Shown here: one piece after another, positions 37,021 through 50,300 of the stretch
How positions within the stretch are numbered: position 1 is the stretch's first letter
Layout of the letters: each line of letters starts with the position of its first letter
Source: Takakia lepidozioides
Taxonomy: Eukaryota; Streptophyta; Takakiopsida; Takakiales; Takakiaceae
Assembly: GCA_030704615.1 (NCBI GenBank)
Contig: CM060732.1
Location: 64,029,053 to 64,093,052, forward strand
Direction of reading: 5' to 3'
Length of the DNA stretch: 64,000 bases
Notes under the pieces: model-generated
Databases searched by the model: none
Told to the model about the DNA's origin: nothing
Seen by the model: only the letters and a program-made list of their open reading frames with translations
Position numbers and translations under genes: made by a program

Positions 37021-38835
37021 AGGCAACAAAAATATCTACTCAAGTGGAATAAGGGCATTTGCGCTCTGCCAAGCAGCAATCTGCGCACTTCAAATCTGGA
37101 ACTATTTTGCCACATTACTAGTGCCACCAAATATGGTGTTGTACTGATGTTGGTAGAAGACAGACACAGCTGTCCAACTATGATTGGTAGTCATTGACTG
37201 TGGTTAGTTGTCATTGGCTGAGGTTTGTTTTCATTGGCGGATGCTGATTGTCGTTTACCAATCATAGTTATAAAGGGCAGGTAATTAGAGAAGATTAAAG
37301 AAGGTAATGGATTTGATTCCAGTTTATGTGGATATGTGGCTCTTCAGTATTGTCACATAGCTATGCTAGTGAAATCTTACTTAGTTGTTTTGGTGGTAGA
37401 GAGAACTGAAGTCAGGAACTCGGGCTTCAGGTACAAGTGTTGGGAGTGAATTTTGCTGCATCTTTGGCTTTTGTGTGCACTATTGAAGGGTTTTTCTATT
37501 CACCAGTCTTGTTCAAGTCTTGTTTGAGCTGCTGCATGCATGTAGAGCAGGTTGAAGAGAGTGGAGTAGAGGAGTAATAGGTCGAGTGCGCAGATGTTCC
37601 AGGAGAGAATATTGTGTGTTTTGGGGATGCTAAATGCTATGCCAGGAAGATCTGTTACAGCTACATCAGTCCCTAAATCTTCTACTGCAGAGTTTTGGTA
37701 CAGTTGGGATGTGGATAGTTTGCCCTGCATCACCAGGTATTGGGTCCATTGATTTTGCACCGCAAGCAAGGTGCACTAGGTAGACCATTGCAGTTTTCCA
37801 TTGTGAATGGCACTCATTGTTGATAGAATTCCATCTGGTGTCCAGCAGAATGTTGCCTGATGGCAGCTGGTCGAGGGAGAGTATGGCATGACAAATATGA
37901 GCAGTGATGCCTCTAGGTTGCCATACAAGAAGCTACACTTGTGTTGGATATTATGTTATCAATTATTCCAAGTGTGTTGAAATGTAACTAATAAACACAA
38001 GCACTTGCTTGTATGGAAGCAGTGTGAAGATATTAAACAGCACTCAACCAATAGACCATGAATGCTTATTTGTGTTCAAGAGATTATGCTGTTTGGCCCT
38101 CCAGACTTCTGCACACTTCCGTTTGTTTCAACCTCTCATTGATCCATTGTTTGTTGCAACCTCTCATTGATCGATGCCACTAGCAAAAGTGTCTTTGACT
38201 ATTCTCCTTGCACCATCTAGATGTTTTCGTAACCTAGTGCGGAGGTCGGGACAACTTGGAAAATACAATCCACTGTCAAGAAATGTAAGGAAGAGGAAAT
38301 GTTGGGCTGTGGGCTGTCATACAGGTTGCTAGCAAAGGAGTGAGAAAAGGAGAGAGGGAATATCCCCAACAGCTTGAAGGCCCAGATCTGTTTATTGAAG
38401 CCCATACTCCCAAGTCCATAGTCCAAGTCTCTGTATACATCTTGCATCAGTGTGTTTGCATGAAAATCTTTGACCAACGCGAGTAGCCTTCCGAACACAC
38501 CTGTCATAAAGCACATTGAGCATCTCCCGCATGAAACTCAATAACCATTGACTGGATTTTGAGGGTATTGGGCCTTACAGTCGTCATTGGACGACATGTA
38601 CTATGAGCTCCCCTCCTATGGGGAGAAAGAAAGGAGGGACATGCGATTTTCCTACCAAGGAAACAAACAATGCAGAGAATGACAATCCTGGGGACACAGC
38701 TTACTCAAAGCTATACCTTTCCCTGCGGAGCACCATAAGGTCCTCCAGATGTTCAGCCCTAAAATCAGGTGACCCCATCCTGTAACTATGAAGACCTGAG
38801 GGCGGGGGCGGCGAAACTCAAAGGTGAGAGAGAGT
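37021..38835. other. Convergent intergenic region, BCCP to VPS29
   Basis: About 1.8 kb with no supported gene. Two small repeat patches are visible: diverged units of about 21 bp around gtcattggctgtggtt at 37186-37250, and a block close to caacctctcattgatc present twice at about 38128-38175. Confidence 0.45.
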
Positions 38836-39836
38836 CTAAGATGATCCTTGCGGTTTCTTGAAATCAATCTTGTCCACCTTCACCTCTCCATCAACAAGCT
38901 CATACACATACACCACCACCCGCAGCCCATCAATGTCCATGAGGACAAAACTAGGGTTCACATCATATGTGATGCTGCTGTAGGCACCTGTGGCGGATCC
39001 AGGGTTGATGATCACCCCCCCTTCGTGCTTGTAGGCCTTGAACTGGTGAGTGTGCCCAGTTATGAGGATGTCAACGTCCAGCTGCCGCTGCAGCATCGCC
39101 AGCGAGTCCAGGTCTCCCCACGGAATCACCTTCAATCACACGCATCTTGTCAGTTGCGTACCAAAGGACTTGGACATTGCAACGAACAGAAGGGGATTGA
39201 TGATTTTGTGAGGGTAGCGTTTCACTCATTCGAAACAGTTCAGGCGAGCACTGCAGTTGAAAGTGATTTGCTCACCGATCAGAACAAGGTCCCCGTAGAG
39301 GTTACGCACCACCCAACAGCCAGCTGAGGGATTTTACCAGCAATATAAACACCAACAGCGATGGCTAGGGTATAGAACCTGATGGCCGTGGCAGATTCCA
39401 AGCTTGAAGGCACCAATGCTAAGCTGCTTGGTCTCCGGATAGCGCGAATCCTCGTCGTATTCTCCCCGCGTGATGTGCACGTCCGAACACAAGGACTTCA
39501 AATAGTCATGCACTTCCTGCCCAACCCGCCACACATGCTTTCAATCGGAAGGCGCCCTAATTCTGCGACTGGCGTCTAGAGAATGTAACCTGAAATGGCC
39601 TAATTACAGTGCATGCCGACACAGAGAGAGAGAGTCTCTTGCGTCCTCGAAATTCAGGAAAGCAAACAGAGACAACTCATAGGATATGTGAAACCCAAAC
39701 CCACTTTGATGCACAGGTTGCCTGGGCTGAGGATGTGCTGGATCTTCCCGGGCACCAGCATAGACTTGAATTTGGCGGGCAAATCTGCAGCTCTGTGAGG
39801 AATGTGCATATCACCCAGCGCTAGAACCAGCACCAT
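38836..39836 (-). CDS. VPS29: VPS29, retromer core subunit
   Basis: VPS29 joins VPS35 and VPS26 in the retromer coat that recycles vacuolar sorting receptors from endosomes. Exons on the minus strand: 39705-39836, 39379-39516, 38836-39129, giving 187 residues, the normal length. It has the metallophosphoesterase fold: [101 protein letters not shown], and the C-terminal [15 protein letters not shown]. In known VPS29 the fold lost classical phosphatase activity and serves as a binding scaffold. Introns are short (188 and 249 bp) and all in phase 0. I see no defect. Confidence 0.96.
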
Positions 39837-41449
39837 TGTTGCTGCACTCCCTGCCCCCCTTCAACTCAACGCCTGCACACATGCATCTCTCTACGATCCC
39901 TCGCAGCCATGGCCCGCATCCAACAAGCAAACTCGCACACCAGTCGCAGCTCAACAAAGCAAAGCCCCTCTCTCACCACCGGAAGGTTTTCTTTCCCTTC
40001 CGTCTTCGTGGATATGTATAAATACATACGTCGAATCGTACACCCTCCAGAATACCCACCTATACACAGCACTTGGGTACCCCTATACAGAGGTCCCAAG
40101 TCCCAACTTCACCTCCTTAACCTTGCATCTAACCCAGGCTGGAGGTTCTAAGGTAACCGGGACATAATTGGTCCTTGGTATACCACTCTGAGGGCCTTGT
40201 TGGGAGGCCCGACCGCAAAATTAGGCAGATCAGAAGAAAATGAGACTCAATTGGAGGTCGTAAAGATATTCCAAATTTTTGCCTTTGTATTTTCCGGGAT
40301 CTTGTACACAAGAATTCCCCGAGGCTAGACCTTACAGGGAATTTCCCCATTATCTTACACGGGATATGGCATCTTACGAGGGAAATTCCCTGTAAGGTCT
40401 AGCGTCAGGGAATTCTTGTGTACAAGATCCCGGAAAATACAAAGGCAAAAATTTGGAATATCTTTACGACCTCCAATTGTTCTTCTGATCTGCCTAATTT
40501 TGTTCTTCTGATCTGCCTAATTTTGCGGTCGGGCCTCCCAACGCCCTCAGAGTGGTACAATCGTATAATCTTCTCCCCCCCTTTCCCGGTGTCCCATGAC
40601 ACTTGTGTTGCATCATGGGGAGGGTATAGATGTAAGAATACAAATGGGGACCTATGACATAGAATTGTACCCAAACCCTAGGCTCCAAAACCACTGCAAA
40701 ATGTTGAAAAATACCGAATATGTACACTTGTGAATAAAGTGGTAGATAGGAATGCAATGCATAGTCTCGGCAGAAATCCGTGTCATAACACAAAAAAAAA
40801 TTATTCAATGCATCTGCCAAAATTGCAAGATGACTACAATCGACATTCCGTCAAGTTGATACGTCACTATTCACAGCCATCTTTAGAGTGACATAATCCA
40901 TACCCTCAGTTGCTGAATTCAATTGGGGCCACACTTTCTGAAACCAAGGGCGTCTCCTTTTTCAAGCAGTGTATTAGTGCACCATGGATTTGATGCACCC
41001 GCATTTGCAATATCCAACTTAAAAATCCATTGACACTAAATTTCCTTGGCATCATTGTACTTTTCAATTTACCATGGGCTGGTTTTACAAATGGTATGAT
41101 GTTCCTTGGGTAAATCCATTCCTTGTTGGCAGTTCCTTCTCCTGGGCCCCTTATGGAACAAAGCAAATTGTCACAGATTGCTTGTCCTCATTCGTCCTCA
41201 AATCAGTCAAGAATCCCAAACACTGTATGATGACAACATGGGCATCCTTTGTCGTCTTGATGTAGTACGAAAGAAGCTGGGCTGAAGAGAAAACACTCCA
41301 TCCCAAGACCAATCCCACCACAAAGCCAATGGTGCTGATTTGCACACTTCCATGGAACCCTATTCCCAGGGCTTTGCATCGGAAACAGACCAAATCATTT
41401 CTTGTAACCCTGATGTACCTGTGATTGGGCTTTGCAAAAAATGCTCTTT
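39837..41449. other. Tandem intergenic region, VPS29 5' side and URB2 3' side
   Basis: It contains the VPS29 promoter, a large inverted repeat (40181-40557), a telo-box-like aaaccctagg near 40683-40691 and the URB2 3' untranslated region. Minus-strand open frames at 40906-41166 and 41151-41393 sit directly after the URB2 stop and show no domain I recognise. Confidence 0.45.
40181..40557. repeat. Large inverted repeat (arms about 166 and 178 bp, loop about 33 bp)
   Basis: The left arm runs from taccactctgagggccttgt (40181) to about 40346 and reappears as its reverse complement from about 40380 to 40557, with near-complete identity. The loop is about 33 bp. The right arm carries an internal tandem copy of gttcttctgatctgcctaat (about 40479-40526), absent from the left arm. 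It looks like a fold-back/MITE-type element, or two insertions in opposite directions; no target duplication was established. Confidence 0.85.
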
Positions 41450-44334
41450 CTACACCTTCCCCACATACTTATAGTGTCGATCATAATCACGCCTTAGAGC
41501 CATCAATGCACTACGTCGCGGGCCCTCTGTGGTCAGCAATTCCAAAGCAGGCAGGGGAATTAGCAGTGTGTTTCGATGACAAATAGGGAGGTTTTTGACA
41601 AGAAACGTATAAACTAGGTCTCCATTGTGGGTCCATCAGATTACAATCCAATCAATTCTCAAGACCCAACAGACACGCATAATCTCAGCCATTTCAGTAC
41701 ATTGTCCACAGATACGACGGACCTTAAAAGAGAGGAATATTTTCCAAGCCTTACCTCCAAGGGCAGCATGGAGTTGCTGAAGGTCATTTGGTGAGCATGC
41801 ATCGAGCAATGCAAAAGCACCAGGTTGCAGTGCACTATCCACGTCTCTGCATTCCCCAAACCAATCTAAGAGTCACAATTGAAAAGATGGAACCATACCT
41901 ACACAACGTGATAAGTCTTCCACCACTTTTTCCAGATACATGAAATCATTTATGCTCCCCTGTGAATGTTGGCGGGGGCATAGTCATGAATGATACCAGT
42001 GCTGGTCAGAGGCTTTAAGCTCACAAAGGTTTAGTGCTCCACTCACAATCGCTATAGCACTCACCCAGTGCCAACGAGGATCCAGTTGCATGCAATTGTG
42101 TTAGGGCCTAGCATGAACATCATGCTGGAAAGTCACATGTGATTATGCAGCTCATGTCACCCCTATTTGACACAGATGCCACATATGGTGCTGTGATTGC
42201 AATAGCAGTCATGGCAAAGCTTGGTATGTAAAGTGCAAACATAGAGAGCTCTACCTGTGAAGGCCAACTGCAGAGCTGCCATGTCCCGAAAGAACAGAGA
42301 GGTAATCGGCAAGAAGATGGCAGCAATACTTCCCCATTGTGTCTTTGTGCTCCCCCATCTGCAACAACCATGGGGGGTGTTACAATAGAACTTTCATGAA
42401 GGACCTTTGCAAACCTAGGACAAAATAATGTAAAAATAAAATATTATGCTACAAGGGGGAACAGCCAAGACTTACAGAAAAGTCTTATGATATGGAACCT
42501 TCAACACTCAAGAAAACCATTGATGAACATGTAAATGGTACGTAAGCTAGTAACCTCTTCATATACTCGACGCAGCCAACTGGCACAGCGGGTTGCACTC
42601 TCTACACTCCAGATCGACAGAACACCATGTTCCAAAGATGCTCTCCGATTGGGAGCAGTCAAGCACTGTAGTAGCACACGTGCTGAATCCCCCAGGAGTG
42701 CCATGCAGTGCCCACTTTCCCTGCACCAAAAAACCCATTACTTTGTCACCTTCACCTCAATTCATCACACAGGTAATGTGCCCCTGTTTTCGTCTGCCCA
42801 AACCTCTTCAGTCTTTTCTGTTTCTAGACCTGCCCGTGTCACTGGCGCGTCTGAGCAACAGGCCTTCCTCTTGGTCTTCACAGCTAGAATAAACATTATT
42901 TTCAGCCTCGTTACTGGAGCGCCTTCCACGATGTCAGTGGCTCCATTCTGTTTTCATCCCCTTCTCACCCCCTTTTTCGCTGTCCAAAATGGGCATGCAA
43001 TCTACTTCCACAATGCAACAGCCAGTGGAGTCTACTGAGTACACTTCTCTCATACTTACTGACCCTGTTGCTAGCGTGACCTTGCAAACTGAAAGTGAAG
43101 AGAATATATTAAGCAAAGAAAGTGCATAAGTTCAACAGTCTTCACTCAGTTAGTCAAGGTTGTTACATATAAGCTAACCTTCATGTCTTCCATAAAACAA
43201 GCACAAAAAGGAGGAGAGGATTCCTTGCCTAAGGCGATGCCTTAAAAGAGCACACAGTAGACGGCAGCATGCGAAGTAGATTTTTGTCACGATCTCACTA
43301 GATTTCCCAGCTCCATCTCCACCGGCAGGGGCCCTGCTTGTGTCACTTGTTTGTGCTATAGAAGGAGAGGTTCCCCACGATTCCCATGTGAACATACCCA
43401 GCTGACAAAATGGCTTGAACAGAGTGGCAGGGGATTGCAAGGCAAGAGCCACATTGCAGGCTTTCATTGGAAAGATAACAGCTCGGGACGCCAGCACAGT
43501 CAAAATCTCTATGCTCCGAAGAAGCACTGGAGCTGAGCCCACCATGGCTAGTTTCTCAGACCCTGATTTATTGTCAGCAGATGAAGACAACTGGGCAAAG
43601 AAAAGTGCAGGGCCTTGAAGGTGCCCTATGAGGTTGAAGAGAGCGGCAAAGAATGAAGGGCAATGGTTGGCCAGCAGGTGCAAACGGGTCTTGCCTGAAA
43701 GAACAACAGAATTCTCACCAGTTTATTATGGCAATGACTTACCAGCTCGTACTTAAAACACATAGGTACTGATTAATGTAGGTATTGATTTAGAGGACAG
43801 TCATTTTCCCCATACATGCCCTATAACTCAACTGATGGACAGAGCAACCGGATTAAAAAAGGAAGAAACAGGGAAGGACAGTAGCCATTCAGATCCTGCA
43901 AAAAGACTATGTGTTCCTGCTCTTTCCCAATGTTGGCTATGACATTGCCAACGAGCCCCACTGATACTGATTGTAGGAGCCACACATGCAGTGTCAGTCC
44001 ACCAAGATGTATGAGACGCAGCCAAATTGCCATAACACTTCCGCACAGCCGAAGACCAGATAATTGAGTGTTTTTTTATGTGCTAGCACAGACATTATGC
44101 TAGAAAACATGAGATTGACTGAGAGAGAGAATGTACTCATAAGACATTGTTTACCGTAGCCTTGTGGCCATACACCCAGTTTGACTCTGAGAGAGAGAGA
44201 GGATGTACTCATATGATGTTGTTTGCCGTAGCCTTGTCGCCATTGACCCCATGCCCAGTTTGAGCGGAACACAAAGGGAGAGAAACTACCTTTGTCAGGG
44301 GCTGACGCCGGTAGTATGACTTACCTTGAGATAG

Positions 44335-44395
<61 letters not shown>

Positions 44396-47300
44396 TCAAT
44401 GGCCACAAGGCTACGGCAAACGTCTTATGAGTACAATCTGTCTTCACACACAGCAGATTGATGTTTGTGTGAAGTGATTTCTAGAGGATATCTGGGAAAC
44501 AGATAAGCACAACAATAGAGTTTTGAGAGCAAGGTGGCCAACCTGAAACAGCCTCTAAGGACATGCTCATGCATTCCACACCAGCAGCAACATCTGCCCC
44601 CACTTGGCCACCTTTAAGGCTGCTGACTTCCAGACCAGAGCCTCTGTTAGACCCACCCCATACTCCTGCCATAGCCTTCTCAATTGACTGCAAGGCAAGA
44701 ACCATGTGTTGCCTTGGCGCATATTTTAGCAAACTCTTAAAGGACATCTGAAGTACAAACCTCAGTTGGTCGAGAGAATGTTTTGGCCTAATACTAGTTT
44801 CTACGTCAGTTGTCACATGATCCACCATCCTATTATCACGGCTACTACACTCCCAGTTTGCATCCCATGACTGGTGCTCCATATCACCATTGAAATTAGA
44901 GGTGTTGTCTTTGTCTAAAGGAATGAGTGCCCCCAGCAGCTTTAAGTGCATGTCAATCAGCTTAGCAAATGCTAAAGGTGGAATATATGGTTTCATACAT
45001 GGGAGGAAACTGCCAACTGCTTCCATGTATTTGACTACACCTACAAGCCAACCGACATCTATTGCGCATCCGGACTGGATCACTTGAGCAGCTCCAGACA
45101 AGAACCAGTAGCCTACAGCCAGGTGGGTGTTCATGGAAGGGGGCATTCCCTCTTTGAGATCAACCACAAGGGGTGAAGTCATTGCAATTGGCTTTGTGGC
45201 AAAGGGAGAAAAGAACAAGCTTCGAAGTTTCACAAGTGCTCCCACAGCCATAAAGAGTTCACCCACCAGCTCTGACTGCTCCCTCACATCCCCTTTTAAA
45301 ATGCTTCTAAGAAGAAAGATTTGTGATGCCATATTTCCAGAGGACTCAACGTCTCCTCTACCCTCCCCTGATATTTCCTGTTCTCCCATTCCAAATAATT
45401 GCCACTCAGGCTCCATGTGGCGTATCTTGAGATCTCTGCTAGTTCCACCGTCTTGCTCCTCATTTTCACTCTGCGCAGCAGTGGCCTCTGTCTTCATCAC
45501 ATCTTCATCCATCGAAGGTTTATCTATCCATGATTCCGTTTCTGATAGATCTTCTCCAGCTGCTTCTTTGTTGACATCCTCACCCTCTACCTCACTACCA
45601 TCATCATCACGGATTTCCACCTCAACGTCATCGTCTCTGCTTGAACTGCCAGAGAGATTCCCCCTACTTTGACCTCCCTCCTCACCAAAAAATAAAAGCC
45701 CAACACAACCTTCCGGCACCAAAATGTGCTGCAAGCTCTGCACCAAAACTGGCTCCAGTTTGTCAATGCATTCCAGCCAAGTACCAGGGAGCTGTGGCCG
45801 CCACATCAGTGGGGTAGACTTGCTACTGCGGCACTCCTGGTCAAGGCTATCAAGTGTGTCAGCCATACTCCAGAGGAAGGTACTAATGGACGCCACTGAA
45901 GCAAGAGCTCCATACCATTCCCCAGGACCATTAATACAATGCTTACTGGGGGGTTCTTCCTTCCTGGAGATACACCTGCTATTACAAGGTTGTGATCCAA
46001 GACTTCCAAATCCTTCTGAAAGCCCAACAAAACCTGCCTGTGAATTCTCCAGAAACTTCTCTACATTTCTTGATTGATTACCCAGTGAATCTACCAATGT
46101 CGCTAAGGGACCCCCTCTATCCAGTACTTTGTTGCACTCATCAGATATTCTTAATCGTTTTTTCCCTGATCTTTTCTCCACCAACTGTGTGGAAGCCTCC
46201 ACTGCAGGCTCAGCATGTGTGGTAACTAGGAGGGGCCTTGACTCACACCAACAAAGTTTGCTAGAAATCGATGCAATAATACTGGAAGTGCTGTCTACTA
46301 TCTTATAAAGGGCATCCCTTTCACCCCTGAGACGGTCACAATCACGCTCTTTGGTGGGATATGACACTCTGTCGCTCCCTTTGGTGCCCACTACAGATAA
46401 ACTCCTTGCTTGGACGCCTGACTTGTCCGTTCCCTTGCCAGTATGAGACAAGGTGGGTTGCACAGCATCAAACAAACACGTGGCAGCTGCTTGGGTTGAA
46501 AGTGTCAGCCAATGACAGGCTGCAGGGCTGCCCAAGTAAATGGACACTAAAGGTGAGCATGTGATGTCGTCCTGGGTGGTCATGAATGATGAGGTTAAAG
46601 CCTCCTGCGCCCGGCGGCACACAGCCAGAACAATGAGGAACTTGGAAGAGTAGGATGGCACGCTCAGCGCTCTCCTTTGAGATGGGGACAGGGCTGATCC
46701 AGAGAGGGCCACCTGGTGGATCGTGAGAATGCCATCGACTAGGAGCCTGAATACAATCAAATAAAAAACTCTCAAGACTTGAACACAAGAGATTGATGAA
46801 GACAAAACCACTTCCTCTCAGAATATTCCCATATTGATCAATAACCAGTCATGGAGATTGCAGGGTGAGATGAATGGGGGAAGACAGTGACGAAGGCCCC
46901 AGGAGAGGAAGGCACAGAGGTAAGAAAAGTGATAGGACAATTCCAGAGACTGGTAAGATGCCATAAAGACAATACTTTACAAACAAATTATGAACAGACA
47001 GAGCATGTTGAACTCACTTTTCGGTTTGGCAGACAGCATATGCACAGAAAGCTGTGTCCGAGGGTCTAAGATAACCCTCAGGGAGTGACGCCAACAGTCC
47101 CAGTAACCCCATAATGTGATCCAAGACCAGTGACTGAGCTCCATTTGAGGTAGATTCTTCCCACTGATGAGGATTAAAGGATTGTGTCAAACCTTTTCTG
47201 CTGGGATTGACCTTTTCTTTTCTTTGCCAAGTATATCCAACTTGTTCTTCAATTCTCCGGTCTAATTCTGTCCATTCTTGTGTGTTGCTGATAACAGGTA

Positions 47301-50300
47301 CTGTACTCTCACTGGACTGATCCAAGATCTTCCAACCGGGAAGATTGCACTTGAAGGCCAATGATAAGGAGTATTTGAACTGTTGTAAAAACGCTGACGT
47401 AAAAATGCGACGCATGGGCTGGAGGAAACATCAACGACCCACGTGTGAGGCAATTTGAAACTTCTGTGTATATTCAGGAAGAAAAGCCTTGTGCAGGAGT
47501 AGAGACACAGAAGAGGGGGGGGAGGAAAGTGAAAAACTCACTACTGGTCTGCAATGCACTCACCATTGCATTAACCATATTATACACAATAGAGCCTGAT
47601 AAAATCTGAACTCCTTTATGGGAGATAACCACTAATAAAAGGAGACTGCCACATCCAGGTAAAGAAGAGCTACAAGCGACATGACACAACATCCACTAAA
47701 GTTACAGAGCATAACAAACAATAAAAAGAGGAAGGAAACCAGAAAGAATGCTACATAAAATTTAGAGAGTCAATCTATCAGTAAGAGAAAAATCCATTAG
47801 ATCTTGTATAGCAATGACCAGCTTTTAAAACTCCCTGCTGACTCACAAGTTCCCGAGAGAGGGTACAGGCATACTGAGTTTCTGTGTGAACACGGAAAGA
47901 CTGAGCCAAGACAGAGTTTTACGTCTTAGCATCCAAAGCATACACCACAGGCTCACACTATGCAAACGCTGCAATGGACTAATGTAAGCATTTAGCTACA
48001 CATGAATGGGTGCATGTACAGTGGTGAGATCAAGTGGGGGAAACCAAGAGAAGCAGACAGAATGAGGAAAAACATGCGTATCCCCAACCTCATCCTCGTA
48101 GAAGTCCGTACTCGTCAACAGTTCGTGAGTGATGCCCTCCATGCACAGGCATGCTACATCTTCTCTCCCGCTCATATTCAATTTCTTACCACCTTGGTTT
48201 GAAGGATCTAAACTCCCTATTTGGCTTCCACTATGCCCACAACTTCTAAGAATCACTGTGATAAACTGCTTCAAATCGCTTTGACTTCCATACTTTGACC
48301 ATAAATCGATATTCCGGCAGAGAAGGCACCACCTGGTACAAACAAACCAGTCGCTGAGATCCTGAAAACTTCAGAAGAAGCCACCTCCCTTACATAAAAA
48401 GAAATTTTCCCTAATTCAGGACCGAGCAGAACCTAGAAATGCATTGGTGCCATACTGTAGTATAGCTCGCGTACTAGTGAAGAGTGGCCATGGCCAACCT
48501 CACAATGTTAGCACCCAAGAAGCAAAAAACAACAGAGAAGATACTTAGACATATGCATGACTAGGTATGTTGCATTTCGGGCAGTTGTACCACTTGAGCA
48601 CCTTATGTATAGCACCAACTGTGTCCAAACATGTGTGTACCTTGCCACAGATAACGTGTCCCCCATCAGGGTTGCCACAACTGTGTTCCATCCTCTGCAC
48701 AGACTCCCAATACTAGCGCCACCCCCATAGCTGAACCTGTTCGCTTCCGCAACAGCCTTCTCGTTCAGAAGTACCGGGGTTTCCTTCCACCTCTTTCTGC
48801 CAGTATCTTTTGCACTAGCTCTTGTCCACTCCTCAGAGAGCACATTGGGAAGGTCCCTGAGCAAAAAAGAAACCAACTTTGCCCCCTCCTCGTCCAGCAT
48901 TCTAAGAAGCTTAACAAAGTTCTTTCGATGACCCTTCAATGCATCGGGTATTGTATCACTGAGTACTACATTCTGTAGAGACTTTCTCTCTTCTGTTGCT
49001 GTTGCTCCTCCTTGCTTCCTAGTTGGCCATGAGCTTTCCTCTCTTGATACACTTTTACCTAAGAGAAACCTTGCAGCCCGTGCATGCCTATCTATATCCA
49101 CCAGGCTTTGCACCGCAAGAGAACTTAACATGTAAGCCAAGGTGGGCACTCTCTGAAGCCCACTTACTCCAACTCTCAATTCAATGTCCCTTAAGACGTC
49201 GGAGACCGGAATTGAACCTCTCTGTATTGCAGCAAAGAAACCCCTTCCTTCCAATTCTTCCACAATGTAAGCTTCACCGCCATCAAGATAGCCTAGCACT
49301 GATTCGCCTACACTGAGACTTGCCTTTTCTGCAGCCTTGGGAGCCATCAGGGAGACACATTGCTTGTGCAAGCTTCGGGCTGCACAAAATAATCGCAGCA
49401 AGATTGCACACTTCCAAGCAAATAAAATACAGCTCTTGTTCTCCATTTTTCGGTCTGCAGTCCCTTTCTTCAAATCTTCAGCACCCTCCTTAACTTGACT
49501 AACGTCATCTAGAACTTTTCTTAATGTGGGACCTAACCCTTTGATGAGTAGATCTTTGACTGCCCTACCAGCTAGCGTGCTGTTGGTTGCAGTGACATTC
49601 ACATTCTCAAGCACAGACGTATAGACCTCAAATAGACCTTTCATTGCACACTCAATATTTGGTGCACTCCATGACTCGGGCCCTGCTATCACTGTCCCTG
49701 GTGCAGCTTTCAGTTGGATTTCCAGACTTTCCAGATCTTTCAGGCTCTTTGCAACATCTCGCATCAAACCCTTCAGAAGTTGCACCACCTGACCTTCAGG
49801 CAGTGCATGAACGACTGATCCCATCGTTGCCAAAAAGGGCTTTGAGCACACTAATCTCTCCACCGCCAGACCCAAAGGTGCAAGAATAGAGAAGGAACTC
49901 TTCCTCTTCGCTCCAGTCAAGGAAGATGGTGAAGATGAATTTCCATTGGAGAAGGATATCAAGCTTCTTAGCGTATCACAGAGAAGAAAGATTGGGAGGT
50001 CAGCCTGCAGTAAACCATGGTAACCAGATATAAGTCTGCTTTTCCATTCAAATTCGAGGGTCATCTTGAAGTGTGCTTGGTTGTCTGCAAACAAGAGAGA
50101 CTAACCGAAAGTAAAGTTTGATTTGGGAGGTAAGAAATTATACATCTACACCCATGGCTACCTCCCCTCAGAACAACAGTGAAGGCTTATCAATCATAAT
50201 GAGAGAAACTATATGTAAGACACTATAAGCTGTCAAAGGTCAAATCGAACCATAACAATTATTCACTATGCACAACTTAGAAAGGTGGATATTATCGGTG

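Noticed and set aside
40906-41393. Minus-strand open frames after the URB2 stop, considered as a transposase remnant
   Set aside because: No recognisable catalytic motif. They lie where the URB2 3' untranslated region is expected.
49023-49316. Plus-strand open frames within URB2 exons (for example 45127-45672, 49023-49316, 52895-53419)
   Set aside because: They are reverse-strand shadows of long URB2 coding exons.
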